A stretch of 64,000 nucleotides of DNA, taken from assembly GCA_020631735.1 (NCBI GenBank), contig CM036199.1, positions 17,897,553-17,961,552 of the forward strand, given 5' to 3'. This DNA is from Saccharum officinarum. Lineage: Eukaryota > Streptophyta > Magnoliopsida > Poales > Poaceae. A program made the translations under genes and the position numbers. Shown here piece after piece: positions 1-11,172 of this stretch (position 1 is the first letter of the stretch; every line of letters begins with the position of its first letter). A model generated the notes under the pieces. The model searched no databases. It was not told the origin of the DNA and worked only from the letters and a program-made list of their open reading frames with translations.

Positions 1-462
1 AAAAGAAAGCGGGCCGGGGATGCACTGAATCGGGGCCGGGGGCCGGGGCAAATGCAAATCTGTTGGCCGATCGAAGAGATAGCCCGGATCGGATCTTGGC
101 CAGTGAGTGACCACAGACGCACGCATAGACGGCGCTCGCGCGCGGCGCCGCAAAACGCCATGATCTCTCATTCTCTCGCCTCTCGGCAGTCGGCACCCCG
201 TGCGCAGCGCACTAACGTACTTACTTTCGGTCGTCATGACTCATGCCTGAGCATTGCATTGACTAATCACGACGCACACATGCATGATCACGTCGTACGG
301 CGGCATCACGGGCGGAGCCGGCCGGCCGGCCGGCTTTACTTCACCGACCGATCGGCACTTCGGCAGAATTAGCTTCGTAATGATGGATACTCAGGTTTGT
401 TAAGACGGCCTAGCTAGCCCCTGCCCTCTGCCATCACTCGGTGGATGTCGATATCGCGCTTT
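1..462. other. intergenic sequence, no gene recognised
   Basis: The sequence is GC-rich and contains many CATG/GCATGC and GCTAGC words. The open frame at 52-372 has a basic, low-complexity translation without any recognisable domain, and no splice or start context supports it. I see no gene here. Confidence 0.5.
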
Positions 463-959
463 GGCCTTGTTCAGTTCCCGATTCAGGGCCGTTCGAATAG
501 CTAGCAATTCGTTTGTGTTTGGTAAAAATTGTCTAAACTTTGACTAATTAGGCTTAAAATGTTCGTCTCGCAAAGTACAATAAAACTGTGTAATTAGTTT
601 TTAATTTTATCTACATTTAGTACTTCATACATGTGCCGATATTTCGATGTGATGGGGAATCTTCTTTTTACATAGGGTGTGTTTAGTCCCCCTGAAGAGG
701 ATGAAAAAAGTACTGTAGCACGTTTTGGCTTTATTTGACAAATAGTGTCCAACCGTTGACTAATTAGGTTCAAAACGTTCGTCTCGTAAAGTACAACCAA
801 ACTGTATAATTAGTTTTTGATTTCATCTACATTTAATACTCCATGCATGTATCGCAAGTTTGATGTGACGAAGAATTTTTTTTGGAATAATACGTTTTTG
901 GTAGAACTAAACACAGCCATAGTAAAATTTAGGGGAGAAGTTGAGAACTAAACAAGCCC
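463..959. mobile_element. Tourist-like MITE containing a second nested MITE
   Basis: The outer element starts GGCCTTGTTCAG and ends CTAAACAAGCCC, flanked by TTT on both sides. A related element (675-918) starts GGGTGTGTTTAG and ends CTAAACACAGCC, with a perfect 3-bp target duplication ATA (672-674 and 919-921). Both share the family core (ATTAGGCTTA, GTTCGTCTCG, ACATTTAGTACT) seen in several other copies in the window. A 3-bp duplication and GGSC-type ends fit PIF/Harbinger MITEs. Confidence 0.8.
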
Positions 960-2217
960 TTTATTTCTATGGCGGTTGACGAGTACTAGCTAGCTAGCTT
1001 TTGACCGAAGCTAATCTAAGCTAGCTGCATGCGCTAGCTGGTTGGAGCGGCTGCCCGCGCGCGCTTTGCGTGGTGGTCGAACCCACCGGCCGCCCCGGCC
1101 GGCGCGCGGGCCGGGCCACGCCCACGCACGTCGCCGACGGCCACGGCTTTACTCGGCCTAGCTAGCGCGGCAGCACGCATGCAGGCCACTGTGATGAAGC
1201 AATGCTGCCATGCATATAACATGCGCCGCACGCATTGCTTTTGATCGACGATCCCCACACGTACACTGTTGCAGCGGCGCGGGCGTGCGCGCGCGGCACG
1301 TCGTCACTGCTGCTGTGCTGTCTGCGCGGCGCGATTTGATCGATGCATGCATCTCGCGACGAGCTAGTTACTCCTACAGACGTACAGTGACGACGCGTTT
1401 ACTGCTGCGCGACATGTTCATGTCTGCTAGCTACGCTACCCCGCCAGGCGGTAGCACGGTAGCTGCCCGCGTAGATCACTGTTCACTGCTCAAAAAATGT
1501 TGGGACGCTAGCTGTGACATGACTCGTGATACTGATGGTTTTCCACGGTTGGTTGCGGAAAAAATCAATAGAGACCGTCCCTATATGGCATAACTATAAG
1601 CATCTATCATATATAGATTCACAACACATGTTCATGTCTATGTTTTTAATATATGATATAAGAGTAAGTACAATAATAACATTCTTACAGCTAAGAAGAA
1701 TTTGATTCTCGTATGCAAGCAACAAAGTTTGGCATAAGAGACTGTACAATAGTAGGCCCAGATAGCAAGTAGAAGATGAGGTATATGAAAAGAGAGAACG
1801 TGGGGCAAGATCAAGAATCCATGGCAAAGCTATACTATAGCTTGTGGGCACGAATGCACCCTCAAAAATGAAAAACCAATACCAAAATCATTTTGTCACC
1901 ACGGTTGCAGCTCAAATCTTTGACACTGTTCACTTAAACGACCGTTTAGCCCGTTTACACACCGTTTAAACGTTACACTGTGGCTCACCATTTTCGTCTA
2001 ATCAATCCTTTGTCCTATTTAAACAGCCATTTAGCCCAATTTAAGTGTCTGTTTAGCCGAATAGCAGCTAAACAGCATGTGACCGGTTGTTTACCGTTTA
2101 GTGTAACATTGATCGTCACACATACAAGGCAAGCGTACCCCTCTCTAGTTTACTATAGCTTCGTCACTGGTAATAAGTAGTATCATATAATAATAAAGAT
2201 ACTTTTTGTATATATAG
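960..2217. other. intergenic sequence with a block paralogous to 29345-29500
   Basis: No gene is seen. The stretch at about 1265-1475 is similar to 29345-29500: both carry CTGTTGCAGCGG, then CGGCACGTC, a CTGCTGCGCGAC-like word, a CGCCAG word and GTAGCACGGTAGCTGC in the same order. This block is upstream of PGAP3, and its counterpart is upstream of GRXS15. About 1900-2110 is rich in GTTTAG/CCGTTTA words, which suggests a decayed transposon. Confidence 0.55.
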
Positions 2218-2376
2218 TACTCCCTCTGTTCCAAATTATAACTCGATTTGATTTTTTGGTACTCTTACATCGAATTTTTTATATATCTAGATATAACGTA
2301 TGTCTAGATATACATAGCAAATTCAATGTCCCAAAGATTCAAAACAACTTATAATTTGAAACAGCTGGAATAGAAG
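2218..2376. mobile_element. Stowaway-like MITE (degenerate right end)
   Basis: The left end reads ACTCCCTCTGTTCC followed by AAATTATAA, and the right end is its imperfect inverted copy (TTATAATTTGAAACAGC and GGAATAGA). Size and ends fit Tc1/mariner-type Stowaway MITEs. The right TIR is diverged, so the exact boundary is uncertain. Confidence 0.6.
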
Positions 2377-2654
2377 ACAACTATTGCATAACTTGGTTCT
2401 TACTATTTAACTATAGACAAGCATTTAACTCTATCGTGGGGCTTCTCTCAAAGAGTTATACTTTTTATTTCCAACTATTTACTTCTATATTTATGTACCA
2501 TTGACATACCCTAGATGCATGTGCATAGACGCGTATTCTAAAGCTGTGGTAGATGTCCTCCATGAGACCGTCGCTACTGTTTTTTTACCCGGTTGGAAGA
2601 GGTTTGGACTTGCCTTTTCTTTAGCACTAGGTTTGGACTTCGGCTGAAATGAGG

Positions 2655-2755
2655 TGGGCGGGGCATCGGTGAGGTGGAGTTATGCAAAGAAGCCCAAGCC
2701 TATAATACGTTCTCACAGCCAGCCTAGTACTCTGCCGGCCCAGCCCACTTACAGC
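2655..2755 (+). promoter_or_regulatory. severed upstream (promoter) segment of PGAP3
   Basis: This block contains TGCAAAGAAGCCCAAGC, then ATAAT, TTCTCACAG and GGCCCAGCCCA. The same words occur in the same order at 30370-30445, immediately upstream of the GRXS15 leader. The region ends with CTTACAGC, the 8-bp target of the hAT insertion. Its natural continuation is at 23542, where the PGAP3 leader begins. It therefore looks like promoter or leader-proximal DNA moved more than 20 kb from its gene by the insertion. This is inferred from paralogy; no transcript start can be seen. Confidence 0.6.
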
Positions 2756-2895
2756 TAGGGGTGAAAATGGTGCAGATTTTTTTTTTGATTGTATTCGAGA
2801 TCTAATCTGTTTAGAGGTGTTCGGATTTATCCGTATCCGAATCTGAATATTTAACATCCGATACCGCATCCATATTTGAATAATCAAATCGCATA

Positions 2896-3595
2896 GGGCA
2901 TGTACAACCCACAGACATGGTCTGTCCATGCCCACAGACAGGGGTCTGTCTGCAAGTTCTTGGAATTCACAACACAAACACTTAAACAAACATCTCATAC
3001 AATCCACAGACAGAGGCTGTCTATTTGGTTGTCTATAAGTTATTTAATGCTTGCACATAACCATGATCAATCATAAATATCATTTCTATATACTATTGTG
3101 TTGCTAATTGATGCAAAACAAATACCATAAAATAATATATTAAATATAATGTAATATAATATATTTCATAAATCAAATATAACATATGTCTTCTTCCCCT
3201 CTTCCCCATAAATCAAATATGATTGAAACGGCTTGTGCATTCAGACCAGAAGCATTCAGAGGCAACATGACACAAGCAAAAGAAAAGTCACAAGCAAATG
3301 ATCACAAGGTATCTATACTAGCAGCAGGAACTACTGATAACAGATACACTAGCTTCACGGCAACAACATCCAGTAACTGATAATAAGACTCATGATCATC
3401 CAGTAACTGAGAAGAAGGCTCGTTATCATTCAGTCTCCTCGGCGGCAATCTTCAGTATCCTTGGCAGCAGTCTTACAGCAGGGGAAAACATAGATATTCA
3501 CATTCCAGTGAAAATACGTACCAAAATATATAAATTCAGTCACTAAACTAGGTTAAGCTAAGTTCAGTCACATTCCAGTGAAAATACGTACCAAA
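2896..3595. other. probable PIF/Harbinger terminal region and 3' flank of the ORF1-like pseudogene
   Basis: At 2896 the sequence GGGCATGTACAACCC starts abruptly after hAT subterminal sequence and is followed by repeated CAGACAGGGGTCTGTCTG-type words. The GGGCATGTAC end resembles Harbinger termini. It would be the 3' end of the element carrying the minus-strand pseudogene. I did not find a matching right terminus near 22.5 kb, so the extent is unresolved. A direct repeat of about 41 bp (3499-3539 and 3569-3609) runs into the pseudogene stop. Confidence 0.4.
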
Positions 3596-3716
3596 TTATA
3601 TAAATTCAGGAAAAAGCATCTTCCTCAAACACTTCATGGCAGCAACTCGCTCAGCCTTTTCGTCATCGGTCATTGAACTTGTATCTTGTGAGATGAGGCT
3701 GTTATATGCATCCATC

Positions 3717-3930
3717 TGTTAGAGTATGCGCCCTATTGGGTTGGCCTTGGGCCTGGCACCAGCCGCATGGGCTGAGGTGCCTTGTAGGTTAAGAATCGAT
3801 AGATGACTTGAATAGGCAAGGATCATAGTTGATTGGGTGTTTCTATAAACCCTAGTGCTCCTTGCCTATATAATTGTACCCCTGTATACTCATCTGTCAT
3901 TCAATCAATCTATTAGCCCAATTACTCTCA
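3717..3930 (+). repeat. 5' LTR of the outer copia element
   Basis: It starts TGTTAGAGTATGCGCC and ends AATTACTCTCA. TATATAA near 3872 is a candidate TATA box. It pairs with 19550-19761. Confidence 0.95.
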
Positions 3931-3942
3931 TGGTATCAGATT
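3931..3942 (+). other. primer-binding site, initiator tRNA-Met type
   Basis: TGGTATCAGATT directly follows the 5' LTR. The first ten bases match the usual copia primer site TGGTATCAGA. Confidence 0.85.
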
Positions 3943-4075
3943 AGGTTAGGTCCCTTCCGCTGCCCCTAACCCGCGCCGGCCTCCCTGCCGTGCGCACCAC
4001 CTCCCAGCCGCGGCGGCCTTCCCTGCGGCTCCTGGTTGCCGGACCTCCCTGCGGTGGCTCTCCCTTCCCCGCACG

Positions 4076-5268
4076 ATGCCAGGTTCCGGTGCCTCCTCTC
4101 CCAAATTAACGGATGACGCAGCCTCTGCTGCCGCCGGCAACCTCACGGCGACCTAGGCTGAACAGCTCGCCCAGCGCCTCGCCAAGGAGAAGGCGAGCGC
4201 GGACGCCGCTGCTGCCCAGCGCAAGGCCACGCACGACGATGCCCTTGAGCGCGCTCGCGCCGCCGAACTCGAGGCTGCGGCTGCCGAGCAGGAACGCGCG
4301 GCAGCCAAGAAACGCGTCCAAGACGCGCGCGCACGTGCGGCTCAGGCCCGCGCGAACGCCTCTGCTGCCGCCCCCGACGCGGCCCCTTCTGGCGAGTCCC
4401 CCACCGGCGAGTCCCCCACCGACCTTCGCTCTGCCATGCTGGTCCAGGAGGCCATGGCCCTGCTCCATCTGCACGCGCAGGCCGTCGCCGTCAACAACAT
4501 TCGGAATCACGTCACGATCGTCCTGGACGTCGATTCCGGAAACTTCAATCGCTGGCGTGATCAATTTCTCCTGGTGCTTGGCAAATTCTCCCTCCAGGAT
4601 CATGTTCTTCAGGAGCCCCCCGTCCCCATCTCCCCGGACTGGGCGTGGATGGACTGCGTTGTCAAATCCTGGATCGTCGCCACCCTCACCGATGATCTGG
4701 TCGAGATTATCTCCGCCCAGGGTTCCACAGCATAAGATGCCTGGGTTGCTGTTGAGTCTCAGTTCCTTGGGAACCGCGAGGCTCGCTCCATCCACCTGGA
4801 GACCCAGTTTCGCAACTTCGTCCAAGGCGATCTTTCTGTCACCTCCTACTGCCGCAAGTTGAAGAAGATGGCCGACGACCTCACTGCGCTTGGCGAGGTG
4901 ATCACTGACCGCACCCTCGTCCTCAACCTTATTCGTGGCCTCAACGAGCGGTTCAGTCATGTCGGCGCTCTCCTCCGGCGTACCCGGCCATTCCCCACCT
5001 TCCTAGAGGCACGCGACGACCTCATCTTGGAGGAAATCACGCTGGCCAACAAGAAGGACTCTCCAGCCGCTGCACTTACTGCCTCTACAGCTGCTGGTTC
5101 GTCCAGCGCTTCCCCGTTGACGACCGGGGGCAATGGCGGCCAGAAGAACTCCAACGCCAATCGCCGTAACAAGAAAACCGGCGGTGGCAAAGGGGGCTCT
5201 GGAGGGGGGGGAACACCCAGTGCCCTCCCTCTGGGGCACCGCACCAGTCCGGGGGTGTACAGTCCAGC
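4076..5268 (+). pseudogene. copia gag, interrupted by stops and by the nested element
   Basis: One reading frame from ATG 4076 gives an Ala/Glu-rich coiled segment (about residues 30-105), then a gag core with NFNRWRDQFLLVLGKF and a UBN2-type region (VESQFLGNREARSIHLETQF, LIRGLNERFSHVGALLR), then a basic Gly/Asn-rich tail. In-frame stops are at 4154-4156 and 4733-4735. The zinc-knuckle region is not visible before the element at 5269 cuts the frame. The open frame on the opposite strand (4106-4960) is a shadow. Confidence 0.85.
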
Positions 5269-7788
5269 TGTAGGGTCGAGATGGCGGACTAGAGGGGGGG
5301 TGAATAGTCCTTTCTAAAACTTAAGCGTGTTGGCTAACCAAAAACAAATGCGGAATTAAACTTATCGGTCTAGCCAAGACTTCACCCCTCTAACTAAGTT
5401 CACAAGCACCTCACAAAGATCCTAATTAAGCAACTAAGGTGCTTTCCTTAGCAAGAGCTCTCCTATTTAATTCTAGAGCAAGGTCACACAAACCTATGCA
5501 CTAGTACTATGCAAGCAAGAGGGAGCTCCTACACAATTCTAGTAAGCAAAGCGCACAAAGCCTAAGCTCACTAGCAGTGCTCAATAACAAGGCAACTAAT
5601 GCCAAATTAGAGAGCGCAAAACACTTAGCTACACAAACTAAGCAATGTGACTAACAAGGTTACACAAACCAAATTAATCACGCAAAGGGGAAGCTTCTAG
5701 CTACACAAGCAAGAAGACAACTAGCAAGCTACACAAGCAAACTAGTTACGAGAGCAACTACACAAGCACAAGTATATATGAAAGTAAATACAAGCTTGTG
5801 TTGCACGAAGGCAAACCACCGAGAAGAGTAGACAATGTTGACACGGTGATTTTCTCCCGAGGTTCACTTGGATGCCACCAAGCTACGTCCCCGTTGTGTC
5901 GACCAACACTTAGATGGTTCCTCGGTGTGACCCTCAAGTCACTTGCCCCTCAAGGCACGCCCCGCAAGGCACCGCAAGACACCACTCTCAAGTGAGGTAG
6001 CTCAATGACACGCTCAACTAGAGTTGCTCTTCGCGATCCCCGCGGGGTGAGCACAATCCCCCTCACAAAGCTTCTCCGGAGCCTCGCACAATCTTCTTGC
6101 GAGCTTCGACGGAGCCACAAGCCACCAAGCCGTCTAGGAGGTGGCAACCTCCAAGAGTAACAAGCACTACCGCCTTGCAACACGATCACCTAGTGCCACT
6201 TGATGCAACCTCACGATGCAATCGCACTAGAATCGCTCTCTCACTCGATCTGATGAACACTATCAAGCATGAGTGAGTTAGAGGGCTCCCAAGCACTACC
6301 ACACAAGCCACCAAGGCTAAAGTGTGCTCCACTACCGGCCAAGGCCGGCCACAAGGTCTATTTATAACCCCACAGTCAAATAGAGCCGTTACCCCTTCAC
6401 TCACGTTTTTCGCGGGACCACCGGACGCGCCGATCGTAACAGACCGGACGCGCTCAACCGCGTCCGGTGTCCCTACGACGTCCACGTGTTCACGAAATTC
6501 AAATTCGTCCGTTAGATCTTCCAACGGTCACTGCGCGCCAACGGTCAAACGAGCCACCGGACGCGCTGTTGCGAACCACCGGACGCGCCGGTGCGCACAG
6601 TTCCCGCGCGCGCGAAGACAAGACCGGACGCGCTGCTCGCAACCACCGGACGCCACAGTACCCGCGTCCGGTGCGAGTCCAGTAAGCTCCCGAGACCACC
6701 GGACGCGTCCGATGGTGTGACACCGGACGCGCACCGCGTCCGACGTCCTCGTTTCCCTCAGGGCGCAAGACCGGACGCGCCGGTCCCGTGGGTCACCGGA
6801 CGCGCTGGTGTCAAACCCTAGCCCGCGCGCCTGACCCGACGCTGCACTGACCGGACGCGCCGGTCGCACAGAGCCCGCGTCCGGTGCAGCGTCCGGTGCT
6901 GCGTCCGGTGCTGCGTCCGGTGCTGCGTCCGGTGCACCTCTGTGACCTCCGTTCCTTTTCAAACTTTCGGCGCAATGGAAAATAGGCATTTCATTTCCCC
7001 GAAATCGCCTGAATCCCGCGCTCGCACGCTCGGCGGGAGGGAGAGAGAAACTCAAACCCCTCTCTACCCGCAAACCACAGCGCGACCAACACCACCTTTG
7101 CAAATGTGCCAACACCATCAAGTGTACATCTCCATGTGCTTGTGTGTTAGCTTTTTCTCAATCATTTTCAAAGGAGTTAGGCACTCAACTTGCCTCGCCA
7201 CTCGATCCTAACACGTATGCACAGTTAGATCGCTCAAGTGGCACTAGATGACCGATATGCAAACAAGTTTGCCCCTCTTGATAGTACGGCCATCTATCCT
7301 AAACCCGGTCATAAACTTCTCTACACACCTATGACCGGTGAAATGGAAATGCCCTAGGTTATACCTTTGCCTTGCGCATTCCACTCCATCTCCTCTGACG
7401 TTGATGCAACTCATGCACCAACCAATCACCAAATGATATGATTCACTTCATATCATCACGTGACCGTATTGGTTCATCGATCTTGACCTCACTTGCTCTT
7501 CACCGTTGCATTGGTCCGTCGGCGCCAAGTCTTGCCCAAGCTTCACCATCGCATGGTCCTTCGCTTCGAAGCCTCAACTTGCCCTTCACCTTCACAACCG
7601 GTCCTTCGAGCCAAGCCTCATCTTGATCTTCTCCATCTTGGTCACATGACTCCATGTCATGTCTCATATGCAATGAGCTTCTTCATGACACCATCACATG
7701 TGGACTAATCTCCTGTGTATCTCACATAACCACATATTAGTCCACCTAAGTTGTCACTCAATTACCAAAACCAACCAAGGACCTTTCA
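5269..7788 (-). repeat. 3' LTR (sense) of the nested gag-only element
   Basis: On the window plus strand it runs from TGTAGGGTCGAG to GGACCTTTCA, so the sense LTR starts TGAAAGGTCC and ends CTCGACCCTACA. It is 2520 bp, 12 bp longer than its partner because a GCTGCGTCCGGT unit near 6900-6935 occurs once more. About 18 CCGGACGCG-type words lie at 6415-6935. Short open frames inside it are identical in both copies and are not genes. Confidence 0.95.
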
Positions 7789-7802
7789 ATCTCCCCCTTT
7801 TT
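7789..7802 (-). other. polypurine tract of the nested element
   Basis: On the sense strand AAAAAGGGGGAGAT lies directly before the 3' LTR start TGAAAGG, the expected plus-strand primer site. Four similar GGGGGAG tracts lie further inside, as in Sireviruses. Confidence 0.85.
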
Positions 7803-10800
7803 GGTAATTGATGACAACTCTACAAAGATATGGAAATTATGCTTTTTCAAGCTAGCACTTCACACAAGTGTAAATTGCTAACTTGTTTTGGATTTAATGT
7901 TACTTATCCAACTTTTAAGCTCTATGTCAAGATTTGGATAAGCACCATAAAATCCGACTTGGTAGTGATAACTCCCCCTACATATGTGCTCAAATGGTTT
8001 GGTTTCAAGCTTGCACATATGCATAAATATGAAATTTGTGGGAGGGTTAGCACTACTAAGTGATGCTAAGGTGTATAGAATAAACCTTTGTAGCTTGATA
8101 TCAATTAGTAGCTTGATACTATTTGAAAATCACAAGTTTGCCACCATCCTTAGCATCATGAGTAGCTAGACATCAAAAACACTAGAAACCTCGTGAGATC
8201 AACATTATAAGCAAGGTTCTAGTTTTTGCATGATAATCATAAGTCTAGCTAACATCCTATGCATGCTAGTTATCAAATCATCATTCAAGTTCTATAACTA
8301 GCATACACCACACAAGCATACATATTGAATTTAAGAACTTATGCAATGCAAGCAAGCACATGAATTATGCACATATCAAATATAATCAATTAAAGTTCAT
8401 GAGCTTGCTCCCCCTACTTGTGTGCATTCTTTGTCCAAGAATATTTGATCCCCTTACATTCTTCAATGTTGCTCCCTCTTTGTCCATGTCTATGTCCAAT
8501 ATCATCTATCTCTCTCCCAAAGCAATCTCTCCTCAAAAGGAAATCTAAAATCTTGCATATCTTTGTCCAACTTCTCCCCCTTTGCCATCAATTTCCATAA
8601 AAGGTGTTCTTCTCAAATGATACAAAGGCTTGTATTTGGGTAGATGGTTGAGACTTGAATATTGCATTTTTGATAGACATTACCACATATGTTGGAATGA
8701 CAAACTTTATGGTTGCTCTTGAGATACCACATAGGATCTTTGACCTTGATACCAATCGGTGGGGCTCCTCCCCCTATGTCATAGCATGTGTCATTCACTT
8801 GAGATACTACTTGAGGATGAGGGTAGCATTTCTTGATTTGATCACTTAAAGTTGAGGATCACTTGTGAAACCATTGTCTTGCATGAATGATACCATGTGA
8901 ATATATCATGAGTAGGAATGTGATACCATTTGAAAGAGCTTTCTAGTATAGATCCATTTTGAAGGATTTGACAATAATATTCACTTCTTGAACATTTGCT
9001 ATCTTTATGAGTACCACTTGTAAGATATCACTTGTAGATCATTATCTAGACACCACTTGTACATACCACTTGGAAGATCAATTTGAGTCTAGATACCACT
9101 TGAAACAAACTAGATATCCATTTTCATTGTTGTGCTTGTACTCTTATCATTGTCATGAGCTTCTTGTATGACTTGAACTATGTTGATTTGCCTAAGATTC
9201 CAAGTCCGGTTTGATCCAATGACAAGCTTCTTCACACCTCATGATAAGGGTTATCTTGCCAATGTTGTACTTGTCACTTGTTAGCAATCCAAACTAGATC
9301 AAATACTTGGGTTCACTAGCTCATGAACAAACTCATATCCATACCACTAGATCAATTAATCAACCAAGCAATAGTGGTAGGCTATGAATTTAAAACTTTT
9401 CATTTGTTATGCATGATCCTAATAAACATGTACTATATGCACTAACCGCATACTAGTAAGGGATGAAATGATCATGCACATTACAATGATACCTTTGCTA
9501 TGTTGGAGTAGAGGATAGTCACATAGATTCCAAATCATTACTCCAATAGCAATGTGAAGTCCAATTTATAAGCTTGGTGAAGACCAATCATCATAGATAA
9601 AATCATTCTTCACCCATATGAAATGAAAACCACTTAAGATCAAGTGCACTATCTCTTGAGTTGTGGTTGGCTTGCTTCAATTTTTTTTCTTATCAATGCT
9701 TGCATGAGAGAACTACTTAGAATACCACTTGAAATACATGACTAGCTCTCTTTTGGGTGTTGCTTGCTTTTCTTGATCAACCCTTTTGATTTCTTCAACT
9801 AAGCACCACAAGTTCCTTGGATCACCACTTCCATGTTAGCCTTCCAAGTCCTAAACTTGGTTTCACCTACGACGGCAAGCCCCTCACTAGGGAGAAGTGA
9901 CCTTTCTCCAAAGAACCACTCTTGATACTCACTTGAAATGATATAGTTTGATTGATCCAAATGATGAACTCAATCTTGATGAATAATCCTTGAATCTACA
10001 TTTGAGTCCAACTCTTTCTACTTGTTTAAGTCCTTTTCTTTCTACCAAATGATCTCTAATCATCACTAGAACTTAAACTTTTATCTTCATCTTAAGTTTG
10101 ATCTTGATCTTCAAATTGAGTACCAAATAAGTACACCAAGTACATTCCATAATCAAATATTCTTGTACTCATTGCTTTTCATGCTTCTAGATCAATCCAA
10201 AACTAAACTTAGGTACCTCAACCACTTATAAATATGTTTCTAACTTGAGGACCTTTCGCTTAAAGTGACTCTAGATCAATCCAATAATTATCACTTTTCT
10301 AGCAGATTTTGTACCCTTCAAAGAATAATTCATATCTCCCAATGTACAGATCTAAATGCCATGAAATTTGGTGGAGATGTGATTCACTAAGTCATCTAGC
10401 AACCGTAGAAATTTGAGCTTCACTTGACTTATAGATTGCTATTAGATTTCAAATCTTCCACCACTGCTGCATGCTGAAAACTGCTGCACTATAGCTGACA
10501 AGATGTGCTCTAAAACCATAACATTTCTCATCCAATTATCATGAAATTTATACAGCATCTCATATCATAAGTCTAGAGCATGCATACCAAATTTCAAGTC
10601 AATCCAATATGATTTGGTCACTCAAACTCAGACTTGATCTCAGCTAGCTCAGATTTTCAATAATGGACAGATTTCAATACAAGAGCTAATCTTCATCAAA
10701 TGTGAATCAATCTTGAGATTAACTTGTTTGAACACTCTCACAAAACATATATCTATTCAATCCACTTACTAAATGTCATCTCATGAATTTATCCAACACA

Positions 10801-11172
10801 AATCAATCCAAATTTGATTGCTAGGCATTGAATCCATTCAATCATCTCATAGCAAGCAACATTGCATATATATCCAATTCAATCAACTTATATGCACCCA
10901 AATGAAATGATCAACAAGAGATATACCTTGGTTAGTTCATGATCATCCAATAGCAAGCTTTCAACTTGAATATTTGCAAGCCATCAAGTATATCCAATAA
11001 ATCACCACAATCTTTGACATTGCACTTGTATGTTGTAGCACTTGGACTTCACTTATTTTGACTTGGCATTGGGATTGGATATGCATTGAGCTTCATAACT
11101 TGACTCAATATATGATGAACAAAATGAAACCAATTGAATCAAGCCTCCAATGCCGATAGTACCTACAAACAA
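7803..11172 (-). other. non-coding internal region with repeated PBS-like motifs and extra polypurine tracts
   Basis: About 3.4 kb of AT-rich DNA between gag and the 3' LTR has no long open frame. It holds additional CTCCCCC words on the window plus strand (7972, 8408, 8574, 8768), which are polypurine tracts on the sense strand. It also holds many degenerate copies of GATACCACTTG (8723, 8803, 8889, 8922, 9011, 9024, 9049, 9062, 9092, 9722), matching the element's own primer-site junction at 13207-13217. Their function is unknown. Confidence 0.7.

Noticed and set aside
4106..4960. 284-codon minus-strand open frame
   Set aside because: It is the complement of the copia gag coding region; GC-rich codon use opens the opposite strand. 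It has no domain.
6415..6935. CRISPR-like array of CCGGACGCG words
   Set aside because: Units are short, irregularly spaced and in both orientations, and lie in a plant LTR present twice.
5798..7626. open frames within the 2.5 kb LTRs
   Set aside because: They are short, lie on both strands, show no domains, and repeat identically at 13745-15643 because the LTRs are copies.
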